Part shown: positions 47,011 through 58,783 of the stretch, piece by piece
How positions within the stretch are numbered: the stretch's first letter is position 1
Layout: each line of letters opens with the position of its first letter
The notes under the pieces: generated by a model
What the model was told of the DNA's origin: nothing
Seen by the model: only the letters and a program-made list of their open reading frames with translations
The model's database searches: none
Position numbers and translations under genes: made by a program
DNA from: Schistosoma haematobium
Lineage: Eukaryota > Platyhelminthes > Trematoda > Strigeidida > Schistosomatidae
NCBI RefSeq assembly: GCF_000699445.3
Contig: NC_067196.1
Coordinates: forward strand, 38,770,616 to 38,834,615
DNA: 64,000 bases
Reading direction: 5' to 3'

Positions 47011-48069
47011 CAATCCTCGTTTCATTCTTTTTTTCTTCTAAAGTATACGCGTACTTTGTTTTATAATGCACTCATACTCGTACTCTCAGTCAGTTATGGA
47101 AAATAGCTTACGCTATCCACAATTACGATAATTTATTAAATTAACATCTTTCAAAACCTATAATAAATTGTCTCTACACTGACAACTAGATATGATTCTA
47201 TTCATAATAATACGAAAAATAGTAATAGTAGTAATAATATTAATGATAATGATAACGACAGAGTACACTAAAATGAAAAAATCTGTTGTTATGATACACT
47301 CCAGAGTTCAAATCGAATACAAACTATTCATTTTCAATAGTTTTCTTCAGAAGTTTAAGTCATTTAGTTGTGAACAACATGAAGTTTGGTAATAAGTACG
47401 CATTAGTTCAAGTTGATACATTTCACAACAGTACAGGAAGAGGAAATAAAAATGAGTAGGAAATTTGAAAATAACATGAGCAGTAGTGAAAATAAAACAT
47501 AAGAAACATATTTTCGTAAGGAATGTTGATGAAGTAATGAGTTAAAATTCGAAGATAATATTAAAACTCAAGATTTAGGGGAATATTAAAATTAAATTTC
47601 ACCAATGTTGCGCCGTATCGCTTAAGGTCCCCAAACAAAAATTACGATTATCCTGACTTCAACCAACAAACCAGTACCTCTTAACATACATTAAACTAAT
47701 ATTTCATGACTTCATATACTGTTACCGTATTTTGATCTCCTAGCACTCAAAAGTTTTCCAATCTATTCTTCTGTTGTTCAACAACGCACGTTGTGATAGG
47801 TTGTGTTTAGGAAGCACATACGTGAACCACTTAGGATTGGTTAATATATCATTCATCTATTTAAAGTCAAATCAAGAATCAAGTACCGATTCGCTATTTT
47901 ATCTTAAGTTATACTGTTGGTAATTCCGTTGCAGACGGAAGTGTAGAATAATGGTTTTAAACATTATAAACCAGAAAACTAAATCTAGATTAAATCGATG
48001 TCATATAAGACGAAATAAACGTTCTACAGAATGCATATATAGAACGAGGTGAAACCAAAAAAAACTTAC
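47008..48069. other. Intron of the SH2 gene
   Basis: Nothing recognised. Confidence 0.4.
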
Positions 48070-48141
48070 TTTGACACCCATACTCCATGAACCATTATAA
48101 GCGTAATCATATTCACCGTTGTTTTCTGTTTTTCCACTTAA
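48070..48141 (-). CDS. SH2 adaptor gene, 72-bp microexon
   Basis: The acceptor TTATTATTTAG precedes TTAAGTGG and the donor is GTCAAA/GTAAGT. Its 24 codons, phase 0 at both ends, read LSGKTENN, GEYDYAYNGSWSMGVK. Because it is a multiple of three and phase 0 on both sides, it could be skipped without breaking the frame. It carries three Tyr and a Trp in an acidic setting, a plausible phosphotyrosine site. A short exon like this would be missed by ORF scanning; phase agreement with 53151 and 40539 supports it. Confidence 0.8.
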
Positions 48142-51100
48142 CTAAATAATAAACCAATAGAAAGAGATAAAATAAGATTAGTACAAACTGCCAGTAACAA
48201 CAGTTTAAGATTACCCATTTAAATTACAGAAAAGAGAATTTTAAAGAAGAATCCTAGGATAGTTTAGTGAAAACAAAATGAAAGAACTTCAAAAACTAAT
48301 TATAGGCTGTAATGAATTCCATTGATTGGAGTTAAAACAAGTGATAACTTCCTTTTACTACTGAACTATATATAAACAAATAAACACGTATACTTAATTT
48401 TTGTTATCCTTCAAAACCGGAGAAAGAATATAAAATATAATTCATAATCCACTGAAGTTTATAAACAACAATTTCATTTTACAACAGTGTAGCAAATACT
48501 GACCCCACTGTATGAACAGCTTAACAATAATAAATTCAATGATTGAGACATTGTGTGAAACTTAACGCTACATTTCTCCAATAAGTCAAGAATTGTAACC
48601 AAAGTCAGATCTATGCCCCGTTGATTACAAGCAACAACAACAACAACAAAAACACTAAATGGAATCCGTCGTTGAAATGTCGAAGTATCCCCACTGAATT
48701 GAACGATATAACAAAATCATTAAAATTATTATATGTTTACGTCAAAATTCTTAGTATTATCTATTTGGAGAATTACAAATAGCAAAAAATTATAATTGTA
48801 TTGACCAATTTATTAAATAGATAAAATTTATGAAAGAAATCTCGTAGATCACTTTTGGCATGGATACTATATATTTGTAGGACACGAATAAAACAGATAT
48901 CCAAGGCATATTAATGGGTTTGCATTATTTTTGCTTAGAATCCTTTTTTCAATAAAAACTTTTCAACTACTCATTATCAGTGTTATTTCTGGTAGATTTC
49001 AGTTGACCAATGAACAGCATTGATTTACAATATTATATTGTACAATTTTTAAAACATTGAACTGACCACCACCACCACCATCTGGATGGTGTAAATGATT
49101 GATAATGATGTTTTAACCATGAACAGAAGTAGCGTTTACAGCATTCAGGAGTGGAGGAAATACACGGAAATTACAACGAATGATTTCTCAGTTTGATAAT
49201 GACTGAAAGACGAATTACTTGTACCAGTCTTTTTTTAGACTTACTGATTCAATTTACCATGTGTAACAATTTGCATTAACCGATATTAGAAAAATTTACT
49301 TTTCCATATACATGAACATTTAACAGGATGGCTAAGCAAAAGTGTAGCTTTGCAATGTAAAAAATGTGAACTAATAACAGGCCAAAGATTAGTCACTTAT
49401 TATCAATAATCTGCCGTGCTGAATAATTTATTGAAGGCAGTTATACTCCTGATTACACAAATGGCAGAATCCAATGTCATACGAATAAAATGAGTTGGAA
49501 GGTGGATTTAAAAAATAGATTTTACTTCTGTCTTTACACCAGTTATCTTATGAAACCCAACCAATTGATGATCAAATACGCTGTAAATAAAAACTATTTT
49601 CCCTTACCGACTTTGAATTATCACTATTTAATTTTATCCATCCAGTTTGATGCATATCACAAAATATATTGCGAAGATTGACTTCACATTCATCCTATTT
49701 TTAACGCTTGTTTAGTACACGTCATTTTATCCACATTACGCAATCTCTGATTGAACATTTGATTTATTCACTAATTATACAATTGTTTTATTAATCTCCA
49801 TTTATTCATCTGACAATCTTCCCTCATTAATAATCTGTCTAAAGTAATATTGATCTACAAACTGTTTTTTAACTTATGGTCTTCAATTTACGTTTTGTAT
49901 TTAAATATTTATTCCAAAAATGTGTATTCGTCTCAAGCCTAATTGTTTTAATTTTTCGATTAATCTACAGTTTAAAAAACTGATGAGAATCTATTGAAAA
50001 GAACTTTTTCATTCATTCAAATATCTTTCCGTACAACAAAATGACATCAAAATTGATTCTTACATCTACGTCCCATCAAAAAAAAGTGCATCTAAATGAT
50101 ATAATACATCATAAACACTAAGAATGAATAACATCAAATCCTAAAAACAGTTATCAACCGTAAGACATAAATGTTAGGGATTTTGAGGCAGACATAAGAA
50201 AAAAATTGATATAATAGTTACTAAAGTTACAAACGCTCAAGTAGCACAATCGACTATATCTTGTCTTGTGATATTATGTTTTTGCAAGTGATCAACAGTT
50301 AACCGACCATATTATCTCAGACACTAATAATAGTTATCACTGATAAAAATAAGGGGAAAATATTACTAGTTAACCAGAACAAATTACAAATGCACATAAA
50401 TACATGCATCCATACACCATGAACACTAATGATGAAGATAAATAAAAAAAACCAATTCACGTAGAATTATGCAAAAAAAATCTGAACGAATATAAAAACT
50501 ACAAAATGAACTACATAAGCATTTAAGGATAGATTGGAATTTTACAAAAACAACACAGTTATATTAACTGAAATCATTAGGCTTGTGTTGAACCATAGTG
50601 AAAAAGCATAACCGGACAAAATAATAAGTATTCATTGATTAGATTAATTTAAAACAAGTAATTATTTTGTTAATAAATGCTCACAAAAAGGAGAAAAGAG
50701 AGAATCAAATTCATGCTGAGTGTAAATTCCGATGTGAATATTAAGCACGGATACACAAGTGAATTCATCTGTCGAGTATCAAAACGGGACGAGACGTATT
50801 CTCAGTAATTCAATGCTAATCAATAAAAAAATTATAGTCAGAATAGTCAATTCAGGTTATACAGAGCCTTCTGCTTAAAGAATCATGTACTGAAAAACTG
50901 ACAGAACAGTTCGGCTTTTAATGCTGCATCAACAGTGAGAAAATATGCACCCTTCGCAACTAATTAATCACTGCATGTTTAATTTTAACCTGTCATTACT
51001 AGGTTATTCTTAATCTTGTGAGTGTAAGCTTGTTTTTATTTTTGTTTTAGTCAAACGATCAATTAGTAAGAAGTAGTTTACTTCTTTTGATGGTACTCCT

Positions 51101-51179
51101 ATAATAAACTTTAACAGAATGATAAGCATAAACAAGAAGTCAAGATCAGTGAGTTCAGGCAATGTTGAGTTGAACAATA
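48142..51179. other. Intron of the SH2 gene
   Basis: AT-rich sequence with no shared repeat. Short ORFs at 49490-49681 (+) and 51010-51234 (-) are unsupported. Confidence 0.4.
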
Positions 51180-51350
51180 TCGTAAATTGATCGAAGTTAG
51201 ATCTGTAAACCGTTAGGTTATCTCGATACCTCAAGGTCCTGGATTCGATCCCCGTTGTAGTTGTGAGTGCTTACTATCAACAAATCCCACACTAAAACGA
51301 AGCAGTTATCCAGTCCTATCTGCTTTCTAATGATTGTTCGACTAATAACA
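51180..51350 (+). repeat. Degenerate F2-like SINE
   Basis: A box-B-like GGATTCGATCCCC is followed by GAGTGCTTACTATCAACAAATCCCACACTAAAACGAAG and TATCCAGTCC, a decayed F2 order. Confidence 0.45.
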
Positions 51351-52729
51351 ATCTATGCTATAAACTATGAAAATTCAACAATCTTTACAAACCCCAATAA
51401 TAAATATAAAATGGTAAAACAATTCTTGATTAGAACCGATGATTTTTCTAATAAAAATCTCATTAATTCATTTTATACATTAAAATAATTGGTAATCTTT
51501 ATCTTCCTAATAAAATTAAAGTATTACAGTTTGTCCGTTGTATTTTATTATTTAAATTGTAAAAAATATACTAACAGAACAATATATATGATAAAATGAT
51601 TATTTAATATCTGCCATTAACCTAACTAATATCTAATGTTGAATTTTTCTCTTAAGAAAAAATAAAAAAAATAAAAAGGAAACAATGTAAAATGAAACAA
51701 ATGAAATGTAGCAATCATAATTATGTATGAATTAATTACTCTCAAGTGACCATTACAGATTATGAAATGTTACAAGAGAAAAGCAAATCGACGATTGTAT
51801 AACATAGTAGCATTAAAAAATGTAATATTATAAAATAGAAAAAAGAATAAAACCATATGGTAGAAACAAAATAAAAGACATAAATTGAATTGATGAAGAG
51901 AATTCGAGAATGAATCGGATACTTTTGGTGGTGCTCCCATAGGGCATTAGATTGTTGGTCTGTGTATATGACGCTCTATTTATATAGTATAGAAGTTACT
52001 AGACAGATCTAAGTTAAATAATTTTGTATTTAAAAAAAAGGCTTGAGTTAATTATCGGTGGAATGTACTGGCGAGTCAAGGATATTATGGTTGAAAAACT
52101 TCCTAGCTTAATTAGAAGTATAAATGGTGTGTAAACTATTGTATTACACCTCAGACAGCTTACAAATCTACATATGCATGTGAAAAAAACATATAGGGCA
52201 AACAAAAAAGGGTTGATCACGATGTATCTAAGTGGCTGGGGAAAAAAACAAAGTTCAATAGTCCAAAAAGAGCAGATGATAAACACTCATTTTTTTCCAC
52301 TGCTAAAACCAAATTTGAGAAACAAGTCATAAGCTGAATCTCAATTTAACCTTTGTGATCTTTGTATGAACGTTGCTAAGGATGAAGAACTTCTATTTTC
52401 TCAAAGCTTAACTTATACGAAAGATCAAACTTCATCATGTATCTTCGAAAGGCATCTGTATTTACAGTAAACCTACTCTGATAATACTGATTACATTCTG
52501 ATGTCCAAATTGTTTGAAATGTATTGCTCTAATATATCGCATGATTTTGATAAATATAGTTTTCTCATTCCATTTCCCTAGGTTTATCAAACGGACTAAC
52601 ATTTTTAAAGTATCATACTCATTCTTACATTCATTAGTGATATTGAAGATTATAGTCACATTAGTAATAACCTCCTAAATTTTATCAATGAATAAGTAAT
52701 GTGGTTTCCTCAACTCACTACATATAAGC

Positions 52730-52730
<1 letters not shown>
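51351..52730. other. Intron of the SH2 gene
   Basis: AT-rich; nothing recognised. Confidence 0.4.

Positions 52731-52782
<52 letters not shown>
52731..52782. repeat. (TA)n microsatellite
   Basis: About 26 TA units; an ORF across it is an artefact. Confidence 0.95.
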
Positions 52783-52787
<5 letters not shown>

Positions 52788-52879
52788 TATACATATTCTA
52801 CTTAACAGCCTCCTGTCAAGAGATATTTTCAAAAATGACAGAAAAAACAAATACTTACTAGTACTACATAAATACTATT

Positions 52880-52965
52880 AAATCCTGTGAAATGGTAACT
52901 TCGTACGATTAAAGCACATCGCTTTCAACTGGTAAGTGGCAGGTTCGAATCCCACCCACCTAATT
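52880..52965 (+). repeat. tRNA-like fragment
   Basis: GCAGGTTCGAATCCCACCC is a good box B and the upstream 60 bases could hold a box A, but the T-stem pairs poorly and no acceptor stem closes. It is probably the head of an old SINE and not a tRNA gene. Confidence 0.35.
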
Positions 52966-53150
52966 TTAGTTCAATCGACCGGATAGTATCGTTAGCCGTT
53001 GCATAACTACAGTGCAGGTCAAAACTGAACACATAAAATCTGTACTTAATACATGAGTGAAACATATCTATAAGTTCTCGTAACATTTCGATGACACACA
53101 CATACAATAACATAAAATCGCAAGTAAAATATAATATTTATGATACATAC

Positions 53151-53863
53151 CACCATATGACTAGAATTATTACTAATTAGTTCATCATGACGAAATGAAC
53201 CATTAGTTGATTTTCGATCCAATTTATCCAAATGTACTAGTCTTGTATCCACCACATGATCTGCACGATTTGATGCATCCACATGATTAGTAGTGGTCAT
53301 TACTGATATTAATTCAGAATTACTAGTTGAATTTATGAGTTTATCATTTGAACAAGAAGAAGATGAAGAAGACGAAGAGGATGTCGATGTTGAAATATTC
53401 AACAATTTCAAATGAGATTCAATAGAGTGAGAATCATCAGTTGAATATTGCCTATTATTATTACTATTATTATCCAGTGACAAAGGTTGCAACGGTGAAA
53501 AATTTGAATTATTATTTCTAATTTTATTTCTATTGTAAACAGAAACAGGAGATATTGGGATATTTAAATCATGATTATTTGTAGAGGTATTGGAAGGCAT
53601 AGAAAAAGGAAGTTGTGGAATGTAATTTTGAACATTTGATGATAGCGGAATAATTGATGGTAGACGTGATACACCGACACCAAGTTGACGAGCTAATTTT
53701 AAATCCCAAGCTTCTTCATAAGTTGGATAAGAATTGGGTACATTAGAACGTCTACGACCGAATCCATGTGAATTATTTACTTTATTATTCATTGAATTTT
53801 GTAAATCTGCAGAATTTGTCTTAGACAAGTTTATCAATTGATTCGGCTCACTGGGAATAGAAT
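53151..53863 (-). CDS. SH2 adaptor gene, large exon with YEEAWD motif
   Basis: The acceptor TCTCTTTACAG precedes ATTCTATTCC and the donor is CATATGGTG/GTATGT. AT completes an Asn codon with the A left by the exon ending at 57625; the 3' end is phase 0. The 713-bp exon encodes SIPSEPNQLI, GFGRRRSNVPNSYPTYEEAW (Tyr264, Trp268 from the first full codon at 60513), DLKLARQLGVGVSRLPSI, then Asn/Ser-rich tracts and a run of nine Ser near its middle. The SYPTYEEAWDLK motif is the most conserved-looking part outside the SH2 domain and is the likely phosphotyrosine docking site. The open frame continues past the acceptor into intron sequence, but the splice site and phase fix the exon start. Confidence 0.9.
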
Positions 53864-55084
53864 CTGTAAAGAGAAATAAATAAAAAGTTTGACAGAGAAC
53901 GGTGATGAGTTTTTGTCTTAAATGAAAGTTGACCAAACTTTTGTCAAGAACAAGAAAAATTAACACACTGACTAGGCGAAAAGATATTATCAAAAACTCG
54001 TTTTGATCATGTCTTATAAAATCAAACTCCTATTGTTATTACAAAAAAGTCTCTGTCATGATCGTACACCCATGAGACTGTAAAAAGGAAAAAACATCAT
54101 AAACTGAGAACTAAATTACTGAAAGTTGTGAAAAAAAAAAAAAAAAGGAAACAGACATTTACTCAAAAATGAGCTTAGGTCAAATTAATAAACACTTTCG
54201 TCATGTAAACAACTGGTTAACATTAAAAATAATGAATAGTTTAACGAACAGAAATTTTGTTGAATATCTAAAACGTTTTACATATATTGAAGGATAATGT
54301 CTATTGTTCATCGACCAAGTGTTATGGAATTTCTAAGCATTTTTATGATATTATTTTACACATTTCTTCAAATAAGCAAAATGTTTTTTTATTCATTGAA
54401 CTAAATTCCATACAACTGTAATAAAGTATATGGTTAGACGTTTAATCTCACTTTCATATTTTACGAGAATATCAGTAACAATAAGACATATCTTGTGATC
54501 GATTTGAATCATGATCATCAACATTACTGTCTAGTTTAGTAATAGTGATTAAATACAATTTTATCAGTGATTTCCCTAGTTTAAATATACTGATAGTAAT
54601 CAATCAATGAGTTGGCCATAACAATGAAATATTATCGCAACTGCAAATGAACAAAAGTAAATTATATGGATGACCGGCGAGACTACAATTTATGGACGAA
54701 CCAATCACGCATAAGATATAAGGTCTCGGATTTTGGCGCGAAACTCACTCATCTATTTGGGTAAATAGTTTTGGCATTTTATAGACGATGTCAGTTCGTG
54801 ATGAAAACACTAAATCTAATTTGTAAGCTTAATCATCAACTGTAAATTGTAATTCTAATTCCTCACACATGTTCATAACCCTCATTTCGTCCTGGTTATT
54901 AGGTGGACACTCTCAAATCCAGTCTAGCATCGCTGAAAGGTCGTCGTTCATAAATTATAGTCTCACCGGATGACCTGTTATTCAGTTAAGGGTACGTAGT
55001 GAATAAAACAATAAATCCTTGATTAAACAATAACAATAATTAATGAGTTTATAGGTATCAATGCCAAGGTTGAAATTGATAGTT
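53864..55084. other. Intron of the SH2 gene
   Basis: Contains an A-run of about 18 at 54127-54146. Otherwise nothing is recognised. Confidence 0.45.
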
Positions 55085-55240
55085 TCAAATAAATTGAGCA
55101 TTGGGTGGAAAGTTAATAGTAAATTTTGTTATATAATAATATTTTGTTATATTACAACGAATAGAAAAATTGCATTTCTGGCGTTTCATGGCTTGATGTA
55201 AACCACTTCTTCGGAGTAATTAAATAAGTGAATTCGGCTA
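55085..55240 (-). repeat. PLE-type hammerhead end, solo copy
   Basis: On the - strand: CCGAAGA, stem II AGTGGTTTACATCAAGCCAT, GAAA intact, CGCC where CGTC is expected. The AAATAAATTGAGCATTG at 55085 matches the sequence at 4448, next to the inverted pair at 4480-5160, which confirms one dispersed family. Confidence 0.55.
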
Positions 55241-55309
55241 TTTTTCTCCATATATTATTCAATTACAAAATTTGTTGTGTTTTTTTTTACTGACTAAGAA
55301 TTATCAATA

Positions 55310-55445
55310 TAGGGTTGTGGAGAGTTCTGAGTTTTAAGTGGGATCATAAACCGAAGAGCCTCATAGTAGGACGAAACGGACGTCCAGTGCTTCCAAGTCT
55401 TTAAATGGTGGTCTAACACTGATCAGTTCATGATCTCAATGACTA
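55310..55445 (+). repeat. F2 SINE, internally deleted, with hammerhead relic
   Basis: A left terminus (AGGGTTGTGGAGAGTTCTGAG) joins directly to CCGAAGAGCCTCATAGTAGGAC, GAAA, ACGGACGT, C, CAGTGC (55351-55390) and a right terminus (GTGGTCTAAC...TTCATGATCTCAA). The tRNA-like part and the first stem I strand are deleted. Confidence 0.65.
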
Positions 55446-55639
55446 AGAATTGGCTGAAAAATTGTCACGATTATTTTAAGCTTGTCGCGATAGTATATAT
55501 CAAGTTTCTTATACACTGTATGTCCATTAGTATACATACACATATTTCCCTTCAACTCAATTGTTTACGTAGAATTTAATTGAATGAATTTATACATTGT
55601 ATCTCGTAGATAATATTGTAGTTAACAAAGAACTCAGGT

Positions 55640-55905
55640 AGGAGGAAACGAATTAATTGTCTAAAGCAAAATTACAGTGTCTTCGTAAAATATGATATTA
55701 AATCCATCATTTTCACATCTTCCATCAATTGTCTCCTCATTGTTACTTCATTTCAGTTGTTATTACAACTACTCTCTGTCTATATTCCTGTTCTCTCCAA
55801 TTATATATTGTCAATCTTTTGTTGGCATGCATTCCACTTCCGATTGGTGCTACCTACTACTTATATCTGTCAACATAAGTAACATACACCACAATCGTCC
55901 TATCT
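55640..55905 (+). repeat. Hairpin-ended repeat (family H), copy 4
   Basis: The motif order is as in the other copies; the end is ACTTAT (55859-55864), ATAAGT (55875-55880), then AACATACACCACAAT. Confidence 0.65.
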
Positions 55906-55920
55906 TGAGGTGAAAGTCAC

Positions 55921-56290
55921 TTGTGGGGTCGTTCTGCTCACCGTGTAGCTTGTTTCTTTGTCTCAGTCAGTGCTTCGCCTCCCAATGAAATGTCGAGCCG
56001 CCAGCGCGCTAACCTCCGTAGCAATGTCAACCTCTCGGGTCATCTAAGTCCAATATCCGCCCAGCACCCGGGACGTCAAACTCCTGCTCTCCAAAAACCT
56101 GTCGAGTCATCTACACCCGATGTCAGCTCAGAAATCAGACTCACAACATCTCCCCATCAACAGCGACTGCTTCAGCCAACGCCGCCCCACCAGAGCACTC
56201 CACTCGACGTCTCATTGTCGCACCAACTGGCGATTCCTTTCCCAGACCCACAACTGCACTTTCCTCTCCCCCCCTTTGACAGAAAAATTA
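55921..56290 (+). pseudogene. GC-rich block, Pro/Ser/Gln-rich ORF fragment of a probable retroelement
   Basis: This 370-bp block is strongly GC-rich against an AT-rich background and lies between two family H ends. It is part of a 178-codon ORF (55921-56457) that is Pro/Ser/Gln-rich (MSSRQRANLRSNVNLSG, TPPHQSTPLDVSLSHQ). A second frame around the C-run at 56266-56273 gives SPPLTEKLQNAFAKYE, so a one-base slip there would switch frames. A Pro-rich N-terminal or gag-like protein of a mobile element is plausible. I recognise no catalytic motif and cannot name the family. Confidence 0.35.
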
Positions 56291-56400
56291 CAGAATGCTT
56301 TTGCAAAATACGAAAACCGCACTTCAACTTTCGATTTGTGTTACATACTGCTTATATCTGTCAACATAAGTGGCATACATCACAATATGAGCATGTTACA
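56290..56400 (+). repeat. Hairpin-ended repeat (family H), copy 5 (3' end)
   Basis: Only the last 110 bases are present: TTTGCAAAATACG through CTTAT...ATAAG and GGCATACATCACAAT. Confidence 0.6.
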
Positions 56401-57064
56401 AATACACTCATGATAAATAGTAATTACTTATATCTGTACTATTATAATCATTTTTAAAATGTCATTAGAAACTAACACTTTTTCTCAGTTTACTCTAAAC
56501 AATCCCGATGTATTCAGTCTTCTATATTTCACTCATCATATTAAACAACGAATCTATTTAGGAGGAAACAAACTACAACAGAAACATTTGTATCCAGTGG
56601 CAAAAAAAAAACGAAACAATGTTCATATTAAGACATATTCTCGTTGATAAATGAATAAAATAGTTATCACTTATTATCAAAATGAACATATCCAAATACT
56701 AACCCCTTCTCACTGTCCTTCTATACACGTATGATTTGACAGTTAATCGATCTCTTCAACTGAAATCATGAATATTATTTACATTAGAATTAATCCTCAC
56801 CTCTGTAAACAGAAATGTAATGCGTACAGAACTATTCCAACTATAAACGTGGAACAACAGTCATACGGTAGCAATGTACTACTCTGATCCATTACATCAA
56901 CAGTAAACATTATGGATAATGTATATCAAAATAGGTCAAATTGAAAATGGCATAACATTTCATCTATATAAATTGGTTGTTTGGATCCTCCCACTGATGT
57001 TTAGGACTGCAAATGATCAGGATGATTCTACTGCAAGTCACCTTCCATCCCTGAGTAAAATGTT
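56401..57064. other. Intron of the SH2 gene
   Basis: At 56990-57065 a decayed piece may be Sm-alpha-derived. Otherwise nothing is recognised. Confidence 0.4.
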
Positions 57065-57380
57065 TGTAACTTGATGGCAGTATTAATGCAATCCGCACAG
57101 AGTGTACATATGCCAAAAGAAACTGATCGATTGCAGTCCTAACCATCAGTAGGAAAACCCAAAAAACCAATATAAGTGAATTACAATTCACCCCATTGCA
57201 TACACAAATGACTACTGGACTCAATAAGCTAAGTGGATAATGCGATGACATTTGAAGCGAGCAGTAATAGGTGCGAGTCCCGGGATGAACATCAAATCGG
57301 ACGCAGACACATCCAGCTGATGAGTCCGAAGAAAGACGAAAAGCGCGGCCTGGATCCCACTCCTAGCTACCATACATCGC
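57065..57380 (+). mobile_element. Sm-alpha-like SINE, partial tandem dimer
   Basis: The body of one unit (57075-57215: GCAATCCGCACAGAGTG, CATATGCCA, CCATCAGTAGGAAAACC) runs into the head of the next (57229 on: box-A-like CTAAGTGGATAATGCGATG, box-B-like GGTGCGAGTCCCG) and its hammerhead. Confidence 0.8.
57311..57355 (+). ncRNA. Hammerhead relic, Sm-alpha type
   Basis: Stem I ATCCAG and the core CTGATGA are perfect and GAAA is intact, but stem II (GTCC with AGAC) has a mismatch and the cleavage triplet GTC reads GGC. Cleavage is unlikely. Confidence 0.7.
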
Positions 57381-57624
57381 TACTTAAAAGGCATGACCTC
57401 TAGTCATGAAATATCAAAATTTAAAAAATTCAGTGGAAGAAATGATATTTAACATATCATATAAGGCTTAGAGTAGAATGAACAGTAACCATCACTTCCT
57501 TAACCGCTTGTCTGACCGATTTCCTATGATTGCTATCCAAGTATTGTGTGTATAAAGACTAAACAAATATAAAACTATACAACTCAGTATAATATTTTTA
57601 TTTCCTAAAATAAATAAAACATAC

Positions 57625-57966
57625 TTGGCTGTTGATCACCGTTTACATGACAAGACTGATTTTGTAGAGAACAATCAGAAGAATCTGACTGAAGTTCAGT
57701 TGAAACACAAGATGAACCATCTGTTGTAGAAATACTAGTTACAGGAATATTTCGATTAGTAGAAAAATTATCAATGCATGTAGTTGTATGGGTGGTAACG
57801 GTGGCAGTTATGCAGACATTAGACATGGATACCGATGATTTTGACTGGATAGGGGTTTTAACATGAACTTCATTTTTTCCAACTACACCACGAGGAACAC
57901 GTGCAAAAGGGCTGGCTGGATGATGTGTAATAACAGTATTACCACGTGGAGAACTGGCAAAACAAA
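57625..57966 (-). CDS. SH2 adaptor gene, Thr/Ser-rich exon
   Basis: The acceptor AATTTATACAG precedes TTTGTTTTGCC and the donor is CAGCCAA/GTATGT. TT completes a Val codon with the G left by the exon ending at 60210, and the trailing A is completed to Asn in the next exon. It encodes CFASSPRGNTVI, HHPASPFARVPRGVVGKNE, VHVKTPIQSKSS and a Thr-rich region (TATVTTHTTTC). The basic, Pro-containing PASPFARVPRG stretch could bind an SH3 domain, but that is a guess. Both junctions keep the frame. Confidence 0.85.
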
Positions 57967-58321
57967 CTGTATAAATTTAAAAACAAATAATAGTGAACAT
58001 TTCTTCCTTTCCGTTTATTATATTAATATTCACACAGCTTAATATTGTTATGATCTGATGTATACAAATATTTCATAAAAATGTACTTAGATAAAAATAA
58101 ATGTGGATTTTGTTAAAATAAAGTAACTGCGCAAACTGTATCGGTTTTTTATTTTACAAATGATCAATGTTACAAAAACATATTAGACAACATAAGTTAT
58201 GAGGTTGAAGTTAATGATAAAAGGATAGGTCAACAAATCACAAAGAATAAAATTAGGGATATTTTATTCAAGTATGATCATTAATACAGTGCAGACTGGA
58301 CTATCTTATTTATTATTATTT

Positions 58322-58783
58322 ATTTGAACACACAAATATTGGTACAAGGAGGCACCAAATACATATGCACTACACAGATCTCATTTGATTTGTGTGAGGG
58401 CTGTGATACTGCCCGGGTGCCCAAACCGAAGCAGGTGGTTATTTAGGGGACCTCTACACCCGGAGCCTTCGACCTGAAGGTCTGATCCATAAGGCAGTGG
58501 AGCATCGTAAGGAGATGTAGTCCCATGGTAGCCAGCCAGTGACCAACGATTGGTTCATGCACCATTTGTTCCTTCAGGATCCTGAATCCCATGTTCACCA
58601 TTGTTTTGGAATCAGGGTTTTCCAACTCCCCTAGGTGGACTCTCCATATCCGCCAACCTAGTTGAAGTGCCGGACATTCACTTTTCATCCTCCCAATTTC
58701 GTAAACAACACCTCCACCACGAGAAGGCAGTGTGTAGGACTTCCCTGGCAGTGGTTATGTACACTCGAGAGGGAGAACGAACT
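58322..58783 (-). repeat. Interspersed retroposon family R1, copy D (5'-truncated)
   Basis: Very similar to copy C (31845-32374) through 58740, then diverging. The A-rich 3' end is at 58305-58330 (- strand: AAATAAATAATAATAAATAA). It is in the same sense as the SH2 gene. The 81-codon ORF across it is the one also seen in copy C. Confidence 0.85.

Noticed and set aside
52880..52965. Candidate tRNA gene
   Set aside because: A good box B but no consistent T-stem or acceptor stem, so it is treated as a SINE fragment.
53864..53993. 5' extension of the 53151-53863 coding frame
   Set aside because: The frame stays open past the acceptor, but the pyrimidine-rich TTTACAG site and exact phase with 57625 place the exon start at 53863.
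58443..58688. 81-codon ORF also seen at 31980-32162
   Set aside because: The identity comes from two copies of the R1 retroposon, not from a conserved gene.
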